This document shows positions 1 to 7,145 of a stretch of DNA of 64,000 nucleotides, one piece after another; within the stretch, counting starts at the first letter, position 1; each line of letters begins with the position of its first letter. A program made the position numbers and the translations under genes. Under the pieces are notes generated by a model. That model had not been told where the DNA came from. It searched no databases and worked only from the letters and a program-made list of their open reading frames with translations. Origin of the DNA: an uncultured Euryhalocaulis sp. GTDB taxonomy: Bacteria; Pseudomonadota; Alphaproteobacteria; Caulobacterales; Maricaulaceae. Location: NCBI GenBank assembly GCA_913055605.1, contig CAJXKJ010000005.1, positions 1 through 64,000 of the forward strand, given 5' to 3'.

Positions 1-123
1 CGCCTTGACGAATTCCGCCTCCATCTGCCGTCCGTCCACGGATGTCCAGGTGCGGGATTCGACCGCGAACGCGGCGGTGGCGAAAAGTGCAAGCGTGAGG
101 AGAATGGAAGCGAATCGTTGCAT
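1..123 (-). CDS. Secreted protein, SHD1-like N-terminus (partial)
   Basis: This minus-strand reading frame starts at the ATG at 121-123 and runs off the left edge of the window, so only about 41 residues are seen. It begins with a clear Sec signal peptide (MQRFASILLTLALFATAAFA). The mature start contains RTWTSVDGRQMEAEFVKA, which fits the R-x-W-T-x-x-D-G-R-x-x-E-A-x-F pattern of SHD1-type (Sla1 homology 1) domains found in bacterial periplasmic proteins. It is divergent from the dprA-like gene at 250. Family assignment from so short a piece is tentative; the signal peptide is the firm part. Confidence 0.6.
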   Translation of the reverse strand, partial: MQRFASILLTLALFATAAFAVESRTWTSVDGRQMEAEFVKA

Positions 124-249
124 GGGTCTTTCGCCGTCCAAGAAACGCAGGCGGCATTGGGCGTCAAGGGCTTTGTTGGTCGGCAAACGGCGGGTTTTCC
201 ACACTTCCGGTTTTGACGTCCCCACGGCCGGCCGCCAGTCTATCCGCCA

Positions 250-1896
250 ATGACTCCCCTCGAAGCCCTCGTCGCACTCAACATGTTGCCAAGAATCGGT
301 CCCGTGCGGGTGCGGCGCCTGCTGGAGGCCTTCGGCGACGCGGCTGCCGTGCTGGGCGCCCCGACCGACCGCCTGATGCGCATCGACGGCATCGGCGAGG
401 AAACCGCGAAAATCCTCCGCGGCTGGCAGGATCACTCTGATCCTGCGGCGGAAATCCGCGAAGCCACCGAGCGCGGCATCGCCATCGTGACGCAGGACGA
501 CGAAGGCTATCCCGCGCCGCTGCGCGAGGCCTACGACCCGCCGCTATTGCTCTACGTCTGGGGCAAACTGGAAACGCGGGACCGCCACGCGCTGGGAGTC
601 GTCGGCTCGCGCCGGGCGACGGTGTATGGCCGGCAGGCGACGAAGAAGCTTTCCTATCAGCTCGCGCAGGCGGGTTTCACCATCGTTTCCGGGCTCGCGC
701 GCGGGATCGACACCGCGGCGCACGAGGCTGCCATCGCCGCGAGCGGCCGCACCATCGCGGTGATCGGCGGCCGCGTGGCGCCCGCCGGCCCCGCCGCGCC
801 GGCCCTGCCCATGGGCTACGCCCCGCCGCCCGAGGCTGCTGTCTCCGCCTATCCGCCTCCGCCGGAATTTTCGGCCGCCGCCTATGGCCCGCCGCCGGGC
901 ATCACGGGGCCGGAAAGCGGCTTCCCGCCGCCGGACGCCGAATATGTCTACGCCCCGGATTCCTCGCCGCCCCCGCCGCCGGCCTTCGACGGCTATGTCG
1001 CGGTGCAGGGGCAGGGCCAGATGCAGCCGCCGGGAACCTTCGCCTACGCCTATGAAAGCGCGGACGGCGGCGCCTTCGCCTGGCGCTACGACACGCCGAA
1101 CGGCCCGGCCTGGGCCTATGCCTATGAAACGCCGGAGGGCTGGGCCTACGCCTATGCCTACGACACCGCGCCGGAGGGTCCGCCCCCGGCCGCCATCCCG
1201 GTCCCGGCCCCCGAAATCCATCACGAGCATCATGGCGGCCCCTATCGCGGCCCCTATGTGGAATACGCCGAACACGGCCACGCCGGCTTCCACGCCGACC
1301 GCCGCTATACGGACGAGCTCCGCCTCTACGGCGAATCCTATCCGCGCATGCTCTATCTGGTTCAGACCTATTACCGCGAAAGCGAATGGCGCACCGTCTC
1401 GGCCGTGCCGGGCCGCGCCTATATCGGCGCGGCGGGCGGATGCGGCGCCTGCGGCGGCGCGCGCGTTGTCTATCCGGCCGACATGGCCCGCCCGCGCGGC
1501 GTCTTCTATGGCGGCGGCTCTGCTGGCGGGTATGGCGGCGCGATCGGCTTCAACAGGGGCTACGCCTCCGGCGCGGCGCTGACCGGGCGTTTCTCGGGGC
1601 CCCAATCTGGCGATGTCGCCTATGGCGGCGGATATGGCGGCGGCGCGGTCAGCGACAGCGCATCCTTCAACGTCTCCAACACGGCCAGCCAGACCGCGGA
1701 AAACTACGCCATGGCCACGGGCAACCAGACCGTCACCGTCGGGGGCGCCTTCGCCCCGCCTTCCGGCGCCCCGATCCCGCCCTGGGGCCCGCCCGCCCAG
1801 ATCAGCGGCGGAAACACCGCCAACGCCTATGGCCGCGCGAACGCCAACGTCATGTCCAATGGCGCAGCCAACGTGACGGCGGGGCGTCCGTTTTAG
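250..1896 (+). CDS. Chimeric DprA N-terminal half fused to Tyr/Pro/Gly-rich protein
   Basis: Residues 1-174 are DprA (Smf), the loader of RecA on incoming single-stranded DNA. They include a helix-hairpin-helix N-terminus (LPRIGPVRVRRLLEAFG) and the start of the Rossmann-like fold (GVVGSRRATVYGRQATKKL, then IVSGLARGIDTAAHEAA and TIAVIGG). DprA normally continues with a G-x-D-x-x-YP-x-x-N segment and ends near 360 residues. Here residue 175 switches in frame to an unrelated 374-residue sequence. That part is rich in Pro, Tyr, Ala and Gly, with WAYAYAYD-like repeats, a Gly/Tyr-rich centre and a C-terminus of N/T/A-rich motifs (SNTASQTAENYAMATGN). No signal peptide precedes the second part, although its composition looks like a surface protein. 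The nucleotide-binding half of DprA is missing, so DprA function is unlikely. This may be a true deletion fusion or an assembly join. Confidence 0.75.
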   Translation: MTPLEALVALNMLPRIGPVRVRRLLEAFGDAAAVLGAPTDRLMRIDGIGEETAKILRGWQDHSDPAAEIREATERGIAIVTQDDEGYPAPLREAYDPPLLLYVWGKLETRDRHALGVVGSRRATVYGRQATKKLSYQLAQAGFTIVSGLARGIDTAAHEAAIAASGRTIAVIGGRVAPAGPAAPALPMGYAPPPEAAVSAYPPPPEFSAAAYGPPPGITGPESGFPPPDAEYVYAPDSSPPPPPAFDGYVAVQGQGQMQPPGTFAYAYESADGGAFAWRYDTPNGPAWAYAYETPEGWAYAYAYDTAPEGPPPAAIPVPAPEIHHEHHGGPYRGPYVEYAEHGHAGFHADRRYTDELRLYGESYPRMLYLVQTYYRESEWRTVSAVPGRAYIGAAGGCGACGGARVVYPADMARPRGVFYGGGSAGGYGGAIGFNRGYASGAALTGRFSGPQSGDVAYGGGYGGGAVSDSASFNVSNTASQTAENYAMATGNQTVTVGGAFAPPSGAPIPPWGPPAQISGGNTANAYGRANANVMSNGAANVTAGRPF

Positions 1897-1958
1897 GACG
1901 TTCGATTCTCTGCAGTGCGGTGACGGACGTTCTGAAGTCGGGTGTCTGACAAATCGAC

Positions 1959-2282
1959 TTATTCTTCAGGTTGCATGTCATCTGGCCACGGGGCTCGACT
2001 CACCAGTGCCCAAGAACGTGGGTTTGCGAGCGACGCGCGAGCATCAATTTCTATCAGCAGCTCCAACGTCGCCGATTCATCCGCTCCTACCGCCGAAGAT
2101 AATTGATCAAGGGAGCGCCACTTGTACTTCGTGCCATTCAGCATCTGAAGCAGCCGCTTTTTCCGGGTTTTAGCCAAGCATCTCGCCCGCTGTCCTCCCA
2201 AGTATTGAACAAACCAGCCCCCACCCCCCGTGATGACAGCTCCGACCACGGCACCGATCACAACAGCTAAGCCTTCATCCAT
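1959..2282 (-). CDS. Small membrane-anchored hypothetical protein
   Basis: A 107-residue protein of unknown function. The ATG at 2280-2282 is preceded by a strong GGGAGGG ribosome-binding site, so I prefer it to the TTG one codon upstream. Residues 2-26 form one Gly/Val/Ile-rich membrane helix (LAVVIGAVVGAVITGGGGWFV). The rest is a basic stretch (RARCLAKTRKKRLLQML) followed by a short helical region (WRSLDQLSSAVGADESATLELLIEI) reminiscent of a winged-helix fragment. The gene and its flanks are visibly richer in A+T than the surroundings, which suggests recent acquisition. No neighbour shares its strand, so context gives no function. Confidence 0.6.
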   Translation of the reverse strand: MDEGLAVVIGAVVGAVITGGGGWFVQYLGGQRARCLAKTRKKRLLQMLNGTKYKWRSLDQLSSAVGADESATLELLIEIDARASLANPRSWALVSRAPWPDDMQPEE

Positions 2283-2387
2283 CAAACCCTCCCGGCTGCT
2301 CCATCTATGTTACTAGACATATTCGCTAGCCCGTAGTCGCCTCGTCCTTTCAACATATAGGACTTTATTCCTTTAGGAAAATCATCC

Positions 2388-2399
2388 TATAATGGCGGC
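2388..2399 (+). promoter_or_regulatory. Extreme -10 box for a possible leaderless transcript
   Basis: A perfect TATAAT lies at 2388-2393 and is separated by only six bases from the ATG at 2400 of the nuclease gene. Transcription would begin at or next to the start codon, giving a leaderless mRNA. No Shine-Dalgarno sequence fits between them. The -35 is not obvious. Confidence 0.5.
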
Positions 2400-2834
2400 A
2401 TGGTTCGCCGCCTCGCGCTTCTGCTCGCCTGCCTTCTGACGCCCTTCGCGGCGCAGGGCGAGCGGCTGTCCGGCCCCGTCCCGGCGCAGATCCTGCGCGT
2501 GGTGGATGGCGACACGCTGGAGCTGCGCGTGCGCATCTGGCTGGATCAGGAGCTGATCGTGAAAGCGCGGCTGGCGGATGTGGACGCGCCGGAGCTGTTC
2601 CGCCCGGACTGTCCCGCCGAGCGCGCTTTGGCCGAACGCGCCCGCGACTTCGTCCTGGCCGAGGCCGGGCGCGACGTGACGCTGACATCGGTGGAGCACG
2701 ACAAATACGCCGGCCGCGTCGTCGCCCATGTCGCTGACGACAAGGGCCGCGATCTCTCCGCCCTGCTGCTGTCCGCCGGCCTCGCCGCGCCTTACGGCGA
2801 CAGGACCGGCTGGTGCGCGGACGGGGAGGGCTAG
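2400..2834 (+). CDS. Secreted thermonuclease (SNase) family protein
   Basis: A 144-residue protein with a signal peptide (residues 1-20, ending near FAAQG) followed by a staphylococcal-nuclease-like OB fold. The visible family motifs are VVDGDTLELRV, the ARLADVDAPELF segment carrying the catalytic Arg and metal-binding Asp/Glu, and DKYAGRVVA with the second catalytic Arg. Proteins of this family hydrolyse DNA or RNA with calcium and are exported. The domain is close to the minimal family size. The start codon follows a TATAAT box by six bases, so the message is probably leaderless. The stop codon overlaps the stop of the convergent pyrF gene. Confidence 0.87.
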   Translation: MVRRLALLLACLLTPFAAQGERLSGPVPAQILRVVDGDTLELRVRIWLDQELIVKARLADVDAPELFRPDCPAERALAERARDFVLAEAGRDVTLTSVEHDKYAGRVVAHVADDKGRDLSALLLSAGLAAPYGDRTGWCADGEG

Positions 2835-3523
2835 GCCGGAACGGCCGCCATCTCGTCCGCGATGGCCTTCGCCGCCGCCGCCGGGTCGTCCGCCGCCGTG
2901 ATCGGGCGGCCGACCACCAGATGGCTGGCGCCGGCCTGCAGCGCTTCGGCCGGCGTGGCCGCGCGTTTCTGGTCGTCCATCGCCGCGCCCCTGGGCCGCA
3001 CGCCGGGTGTCACGATCAGGAAGTCCTTGCCGAATTCGGCGCGCAGCATTTCGGCTTCCAGCGGGCTCGCCACCACGCCGTCCATGCCGGCCTCCAGCGC
3101 CTGTCCGCAGCGCCGCTTCACCAGGTCGCGCGCGCCATAGCGCAGGCCGATCGCCTCCAGCATCGCGTCGTCGTACGAGGTCAGCACGGTCACCGCCAGC
3201 AGCTTCAGCCCGCTGTCGCCGCGCCCCCGCACGGCGGCCTTCATCGCCTCCGGCTCCGCATGCACGGTCACCATATGCGCGCCGGTCGCCGCGATGCTGC
3301 GCGTGGCCTTTTCCACCGTCGCGCCGATATCCAGCAGCTTGTAGTCCAGGAACACGCCCTTCTTCTGGGCGCGCAGGCCCTGGGCCAGGTCCATCCCGCC
3401 GACCGGGATCAGCTGCAGCCCGATCTTGTAGAAGCTGACGGCCTCGCCCAGCCCGTCGGCCAGCGTCTGGGCGGCGTGCGGCGTCGGCAGGTCCAGCGCG
3501 ACGATCAGGCGCGGATCGCTCAT
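2831..3523 (-). CDS. pyrF: Orotidine 5'-phosphate decarboxylase
   Basis: The protein has 230 residues and converts OMP to UMP, the last step of de novo pyrimidine synthesis. It opens with DPRLIVALDLPT (substrate-binding Asp). It carries the signature around VFLDYKLLDIGATVEKA, where family members have the catalytic D-x-K-x-x-D array, and ends with VTPGVRPRGA and the phosphate-binding segment SHLVVGRPITAA. The start is the ATG at 3521-3523, which overlaps the stop of the upstream SDR gene in an ATGA arrangement, so the two are translationally coupled. Together with pyrE nearby it forms a pyrimidine cluster on this strand. Its stop overlaps the nuclease stop in a shared CTAG. Confidence 0.95.
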   Translation of the reverse strand: MSDPRLIVALDLPTPHAAQTLADGLGEAVSFYKIGLQLIPVGGMDLAQGLRAQKKGVFLDYKLLDIGATVEKATRSIAATGAHMVTVHAEPEAMKAAVRGRGDSGLKLLAVTVLTSYDDAMLEAIGLRYGARDLVKRRCGQALEAGMDGVVASPLEAEMLRAEFGKDFLIVTPGVRPRGAAMDDQKRAATPAEALQAGASHLVVGRPITAADDPAAAAKAIADEMAAVPA

Positions 3524-4344
3524 CTGCGTGACTCCCCTTTTGCGGCCGTCAGGGTCTTCCCCGACGCGGCCGCCATAAGCTCCATCCCCGCCCCCGCGGG
3601 CAAGAGGCGGAACAGCGCCACCCCGATCCTGTTGTGCCAGCCCGGAATCCGCATCGCCGCGTCCGCCTCGCACGCCTCGTATCCGGCGCGCGCGACCGTT
3701 TCGGCGTCCTGCCAGACGAATCGAGGCAGGCCGGAAAGTTGCGCCTCCATGCCCGCCACGGCGTGGAATTCGGTGCGGGTCAGGCCGGGGCAGAGCGCGG
3801 TGACATGCACGCGGGTCCCCTCCGCCTCCAGCGTCATGGCGCGCGAGGCCTCGATCAGGAATCCCTTGGCCGCGCCATAGAGCGACTGCCCCCGCGCCGG
3901 CGGCATCATCCCGGCGATGGAGGCGACGTTCAGCACCCGGCCATAGCCCCGCTCGATCATCCCCGGCATCACCAGATGCGCCAGTTCCACGGGCGCATTC
4001 ACCATCACCTGCAGGAAATTCGCGTGATCGGCCCAGGGGGCGGACAGGAATCCGCTGGCCCCGCCATAGCCGGCATTGTTCACCAGCCCGTCCAGCGGCC
4101 GGCCCGCCGCCTCGATCTCCCCCACGATGCGCCGCGGCGCGGCCGGGTCGGCGAGGTCGGCGGGAAAAATCCCGCATTGCGTCCCGTAGGCGGCGGTCAG
4201 CTCACCCGCCAGCGCCTCCAGCCGCTCGGCCCGCCGCGCGGTCAGCACCAGATCCCAGCCGGTCTGCGCATAGATGCGCGCCAGCGCCGCGCCGATCCCG
4301 GCGGACGCCCCGGTGACGAGGCAAAGGCGTCTGGCGCCGCTCAT
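3520..4344 (-). CDS. SDR family NAD(P)-dependent oxidoreductase
   Basis: A classical short-chain dehydrogenase of 274 residues. It has the nucleotide-binding TGASAGIGAALA near the N-terminus, the structural NNAGYGG, the catalytic Ser in NVASIAG, and the catalytic YGAAK (Tyr and Lys both present). A C-terminal extension rich in Arg and Leu is similar to that of membrane-associated SDRs of the DltE/YqjQ group. The substrate cannot be told from sequence. It lies between pyrE and pyrF and overlaps pyrF by an ATGA junction, so it is probably co-transcribed with pyrF. A pyrimidine role is not implied by the family. Confidence 0.85.
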   Translation of the reverse strand: MSGARRLCLVTGASAGIGAALARIYAQTGWDLVLTARRAERLEALAGELTAAYGTQCGIFPADLADPAAPRRIVGEIEAAGRPLDGLVNNAGYGGASGFLSAPWADHANFLQVMVNAPVELAHLVMPGMIERGYGRVLNVASIAGMMPPARGQSLYGAAKGFLIEASRAMTLEAEGTRVHVTALCPGLTRTEFHAVAGMEAQLSGLPRFVWQDAETVARAGYEACEADAAMRIPGWHNRIGVALFRLLPAGAGMELMAAASGKTLTAAKGESRR

Positions 4345-4420
4345 GCTGGTCTGCTCATGCGGCGCAGACTGCGCGATTCGTCCCCTCCGGTCCCGCCTTG
4401 GGCGGGAGGAAGGGAAAGGG

Positions 4421-4978
4421 TCAGGCGAAATCCTTCGCCGTCAGCACCGATCTCAGGGCCAGCCCGGCCTCTTTCAGCGCGTCTTCCGCGCCTTCCTGCC
4501 GGTCCAGCACGGTGATCACCGTGTCCACCGTCCCGCCGGCCTCACGCACCATGTTGGCGGCCTTGATCACCGATCCGCCGGTCGTGGTGACGTCCTCCAG
4601 CATCGCGACTGTCTTGCCGTCCAGGCTTTCGTCGTCGGACAGGCCCTCGACCAGCGCGTTGGCGCCGTAACCCTTGGCCTGTTTGCGCACGAAGAAGGCG
4701 CGCACGGGCCGGCTCTCGATATGGCTCACCGCCGCGCAGAAGGCGGCCAGCGGCACCGCCCCCATCTCCAGCCCGCCGACATAGTCCGTGCCTTCCGGAA
4801 TCCGGTCCAGCAGCAGGCTGGCCATCAGATGCGCCCCTTCGGGGTCCATCATCGTCGGCTTCAAATTGAAATACAGGCTGCTCTTGCGCCCGGACGCCAG
4901 CGTGAAGTCGCCGCGGCGGAAGCTGCGCGCGGCGACGATCTCGATCAGCCGCGCCCGGTCTTTCTCGGCGACATTCAT
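4421..4978 (-). CDS. pyrE: Orotate phosphoribosyltransferase
   Basis: A 185-residue enzyme that transfers orotate to PRPP to give OMP, the reaction just before PyrF. The PRPP-binding loop is visible as VAMLEDVTTTGGSVIKAA. The flexible catalytic loop with basic residues is at VRAFFVRKQAKGYGANALVEG. SGRKSSLYFNLKPTMMDPEG is typical of alphaproteobacterial PyrE. The ATG overlaps the TGA of the upstream secreted-protein gene (ATGA), so both are probably read from one transcript. The gene is separated from the downstream SDR by about 75 bases. Confidence 0.95.
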   Translation of the reverse strand: MNVAEKDRARLIEIVAARSFRRGDFTLASGRKSSLYFNLKPTMMDPEGAHLMASLLLDRIPEGTDYVGGLEMGAVPLAAFCAAVSHIESRPVRAFFVRKQAKGYGANALVEGLSDDESLDGKTVAMLEDVTTTGGSVIKAANMVREAGGTVDTVITVLDRQEGAEDALKEAGLALRSVLTAKDFA

Positions 4979-5400
4979 TCGGACGGCACGCCCACGCCCG
5001 GCGTCGCCTCGTCGCCGGTCGCCCCGTCCGGATCGGGGACCAGGCCCGTATCGTCGCAGCGTTCCTCGACCACGCCGGCGTATTCGAAGACCTTCTGCAT
5101 CACGCCCGCGAATTCGGAGGGGGAGAAGCCCTTCTCGGCGGCGATCTCCGGCGCCTTGATCAGCGCCTCGCCCAGATCGGTCTCGCCCGACAGAGACGGG
5201 CCGACCTCGGCCATCAGAGACACCTCGCGCGGGGTCATCAGCTCGCGCGCCATTTCAATGCCGCAGGCGCATTCGTCCGTGCTGCCGCCATGGGCCAGGC
5301 AGTGTTCGGCCAGGACCTCCTCGTCCGCCGACAGCGGCGCGTCCATGGCCAGCGCGGTGAGGGCAAGCGGGGCGAGCAGCGAAGAAAGACTAAAAAACAT
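4975..5400 (-). CDS. Secreted hypothetical protein
   Basis: About 141 residues with a hydrophobic signal sequence (MFFSLSSLLAPLALTALA). The mature part is acidic and has three spaced cysteines near its start (EHCLAHGGSTDECACGIEMARELM), a fourth near CDDTG, and a Gly/Val/Pro-rich tail. A TTG directly before the ATG could also be used. A GGGAGA sequence lies 7 bases before the TTG and 10 before the ATG, so the start is not decided. The gene overlaps pyrE by an ATGA junction. I do not recognise the family; the CxC pattern suggests a disulfide or metal site in the periplasm. Confidence 0.7.
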   Translation of the reverse strand: MFFSLSSLLAPLALTALAMDAPLSADEEVLAEHCLAHGGSTDECACGIEMARELMTPREVSLMAEVGPSLSGETDLGEALIKAPEIAAEKGFSPSEFAGVMQKVFEYAGVVEERCDDTGLVPDPDGATGDEATPGVGVPSE

Positions 5401-5494
5401 CAAGATACCGTCTCCCGAAAAGCGCAGTCCGTCCCTTCAAGAGTCCTGCTAGCACAGCCATATTAACCCTGCGAGGACCTGATGGAGTGATCGA

Positions 5495-6037
5495 ATGCTA
5501 CGGACCATCGTTGCAGCGGCTTCGCTTGCGGTGCTCGCCGCGTGCGCGACCGCGACCCCCTATCAGCCGGCCGGGCTCGACGGCACGCCCTATGGCTATT
5601 CCGAACGGCCGATCGAACAGGACCGCTTCCGCGTCACGTTTTCGGGCAACTCCCTGACCGACCGGGAGACGGTGGAGAATTATCTCCTCTACCGCGCCTC
5701 GGAGCTGACGCTGCAGAGCGGCTATGACTATTTCATCGTCGCCGACCGCGGCACGGATGCGGAGCGCCGCTACCGCTCGTCCAGCTTCGGCGCCTATCGC
5801 TCGCCCTTCGGCTTCTACCCGTACTACTCGTTCTATGACCCCTATCGGGGCTGGTATGACCCGTGGGCGCCCTTCGCCGGCCATTACAGCGATTTCGATA
5901 TCCGTGAGACGACGCGCTATGTCGCCAGCGCGGAGATCAAGATGGGCCGCGGCCCGGTCCCGAACGACCCGAACGTCTTCGACGCCCGCCAGGTGCAGAA
6001 TTATCTGGGCGCGGTGACCCTGCCGCCGCGGGCCTGA
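5495..6037 (+). CDS. CC0125/CC1285 family lipoprotein
   Basis: A 180-residue lipoprotein with the lipobox LAAC (residues 13-16) at the end of a short signal peptide. The following segment (TPYQPAG-x-x-x-TPYGYSERPIEQDRFRVTFSGNS) and the central E-x-Y-x-L-YRASELTLQSGYDYFIVADR match the small alphaproteobacterial lipoprotein family named after Caulobacter CC0125/CC1285. Its role is unknown; it is thought to sit in the outer membrane. A Tyr/Phe/Pro-rich stretch (about residues 98-130) precedes the C-terminal beta-rich end. It is followed within 25 bases by a YkvA gene on the same strand. Confidence 0.85.
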   Translation: MLRTIVAAASLAVLAACATATPYQPAGLDGTPYGYSERPIEQDRFRVTFSGNSLTDRETVENYLLYRASELTLQSGYDYFIVADRGTDAERRYRSSSFGAYRSPFGFYPYYSFYDPYRGWYDPWAPFAGHYSDFDIRETTRYVASAEIKMGRGPVPNDPNVFDARQVQNYLGAVTLPPRA

Positions 6038-6060
6038 CAGGGACCGGCGGAACGCACGGG

Positions 6061-6468
6061 ATGGCCATGGACGCCTCGCACGGCAAGGGAGAGCTGACCC
6101 CGGCGCAAAATACCGCGCCGGCGCCCGTGCGCGGCGGCCTGCCCGCGCCGATCGTCCAGCGCCGCCAGATGAAGCGGTTCTGGCCCAAATTCTGGCGCAA
6201 TGTCGGGAAGATCCCGTTTTCGGAGGAACTGGTGGCCGCCTGGTATTGCTGGGCCGACCCCAAGACCCCGAAACGGGTGAAGGCGGTGCTGGCCGGCGCC
6301 ATGGTCTATTTCGTCGTGCCCGCCGACATGATCCCGGACTTCGTCGCGGGCCTGGGCTTCACCGACGACGCCACGGTGCTGGCCACCGCGCTCGGCGTCG
6401 CCGGCGCCTATGTGAAGCGCCGCCACAAGGCCGCCGCCCGCACCTTGCTGAACAAGTCCCGCGACTGA
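6061..6468 (+). CDS. YkvA family (DUF1232) protein
   Basis: A 135-residue protein with a disordered, Pro-rich N-terminus of about 30 residues and then the DUF1232/YkvA core. The core includes the family hallmark AVYFVVPADMIPDF-like segment (here AMVYFVVPADMIPDFV) and the following GFTDDATVL. YkvA proteins are small, probably membrane-associated proteins of unknown function. It lies 23 bases after the lipoprotein gene and 33 bases before the RNA methylase gene, all on the same strand. Confidence 0.88.
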   Translation: MAMDASHGKGELTPAQNTAPAPVRGGLPAPIVQRRQMKRFWPKFWRNVGKIPFSEELVAAWYCWADPKTPKRVKAVLAGAMVYFVVPADMIPDFVAGLGFTDDATVLATALGVAGAYVKRRHKAAARTLLNKSRD

Positions 6469-6501
6469 CGCTTCCGCGCCGGCGCCGCTATAAACCGCCG
6501 C

Positions 6502-7032
6502 ATGAGTCGGTTTTCGGGCAGCAAGGGCTGGTTCGCCGTCGGGGCGGAGGGAATCTCCAAGCCGATGAATCTGGGCGCCATCCTGCGCACCGCCCACGCC
6601 TTCGGCGCCTCCTACGCCTTCACCGTCGACGCCGCGCACAAGGTGCGCGACGTGCGCCTGTCCGATACGTCGGGGACGGCCGAGAACATGCCGCTCTTCG
6701 CCTATGACAGCGTGGAGGACTTCTCCCTGCCGCCGAAATGCGTCCTGGTTGGGGTGGAGTTGACCGACGACGCGATCGACCTGCCGACCTTCCGCCACCC
6801 CAAGGCCGCCGCCTATGTGCTGGGGCGGGAGCGGGGATCGCTGTCGGACGCGATGCAGGCGCGCTGCGACTATCTGGTGAAAATCCCCACCCGGTTCTGC
6901 GTGAACGTGTCGGTGGCCTGCGCCATCGTCCTGTACGACCGCACCCGCGTCATGGGCGGCTGGCCGGACCGCCCGGTCCGCCCCGGCGGGCCGGAGCTGG
7001 GCGCGCCGGAGGGCTGGCCCCCGCGCGGCTGA
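6502..7032 (+). CDS. SpoU/TrmH family RNA 2'-O-methyltransferase
   Basis: A 176-residue member of the SPOUT superfamily, which methylates ribose 2'-OH groups of tRNA or rRNA with S-adenosylmethionine. The motifs are visible in order: motif 1 at PMNLGAILRTAHAFGA, motif 2 at AAAYVLGRERGSLSD, and motif 3 at VKIPTRFCVNVSVACAIVLYDR. These form the knotted cofactor site. The C-terminus is a Pro/Gly-rich tail. TATAAA at 6489-6494 ends seven bases before the ATG and no Shine-Dalgarno sequence is present, so the mRNA may be leaderless. The exact RNA target cannot be inferred. Confidence 0.88.
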   Translation: MSRFSGSKGWFAVGAEGISKPMNLGAILRTAHAFGASYAFTVDAAHKVRDVRLSDTSGTAENMPLFAYDSVEDFSLPPKCVLVGVELTDDAIDLPTFRHPKAAAYVLGRERGSLSDAMQARCDYLVKIPTRFCVNVSVACAIVLYDRTRVMGGWPDRPVRPGGPELGAPEGWPPRG

Positions 7033-7145
7033 GGCGTAACTGCGTGCATTAACGGGGTTTCACGTCTTGGACGTGTCGCCTTTACCGGCTCATAACCCGG
7101 CGACGCCTAGGCTCGGCGTCCAGTTTCGCCCCGGCCCGTACATTC

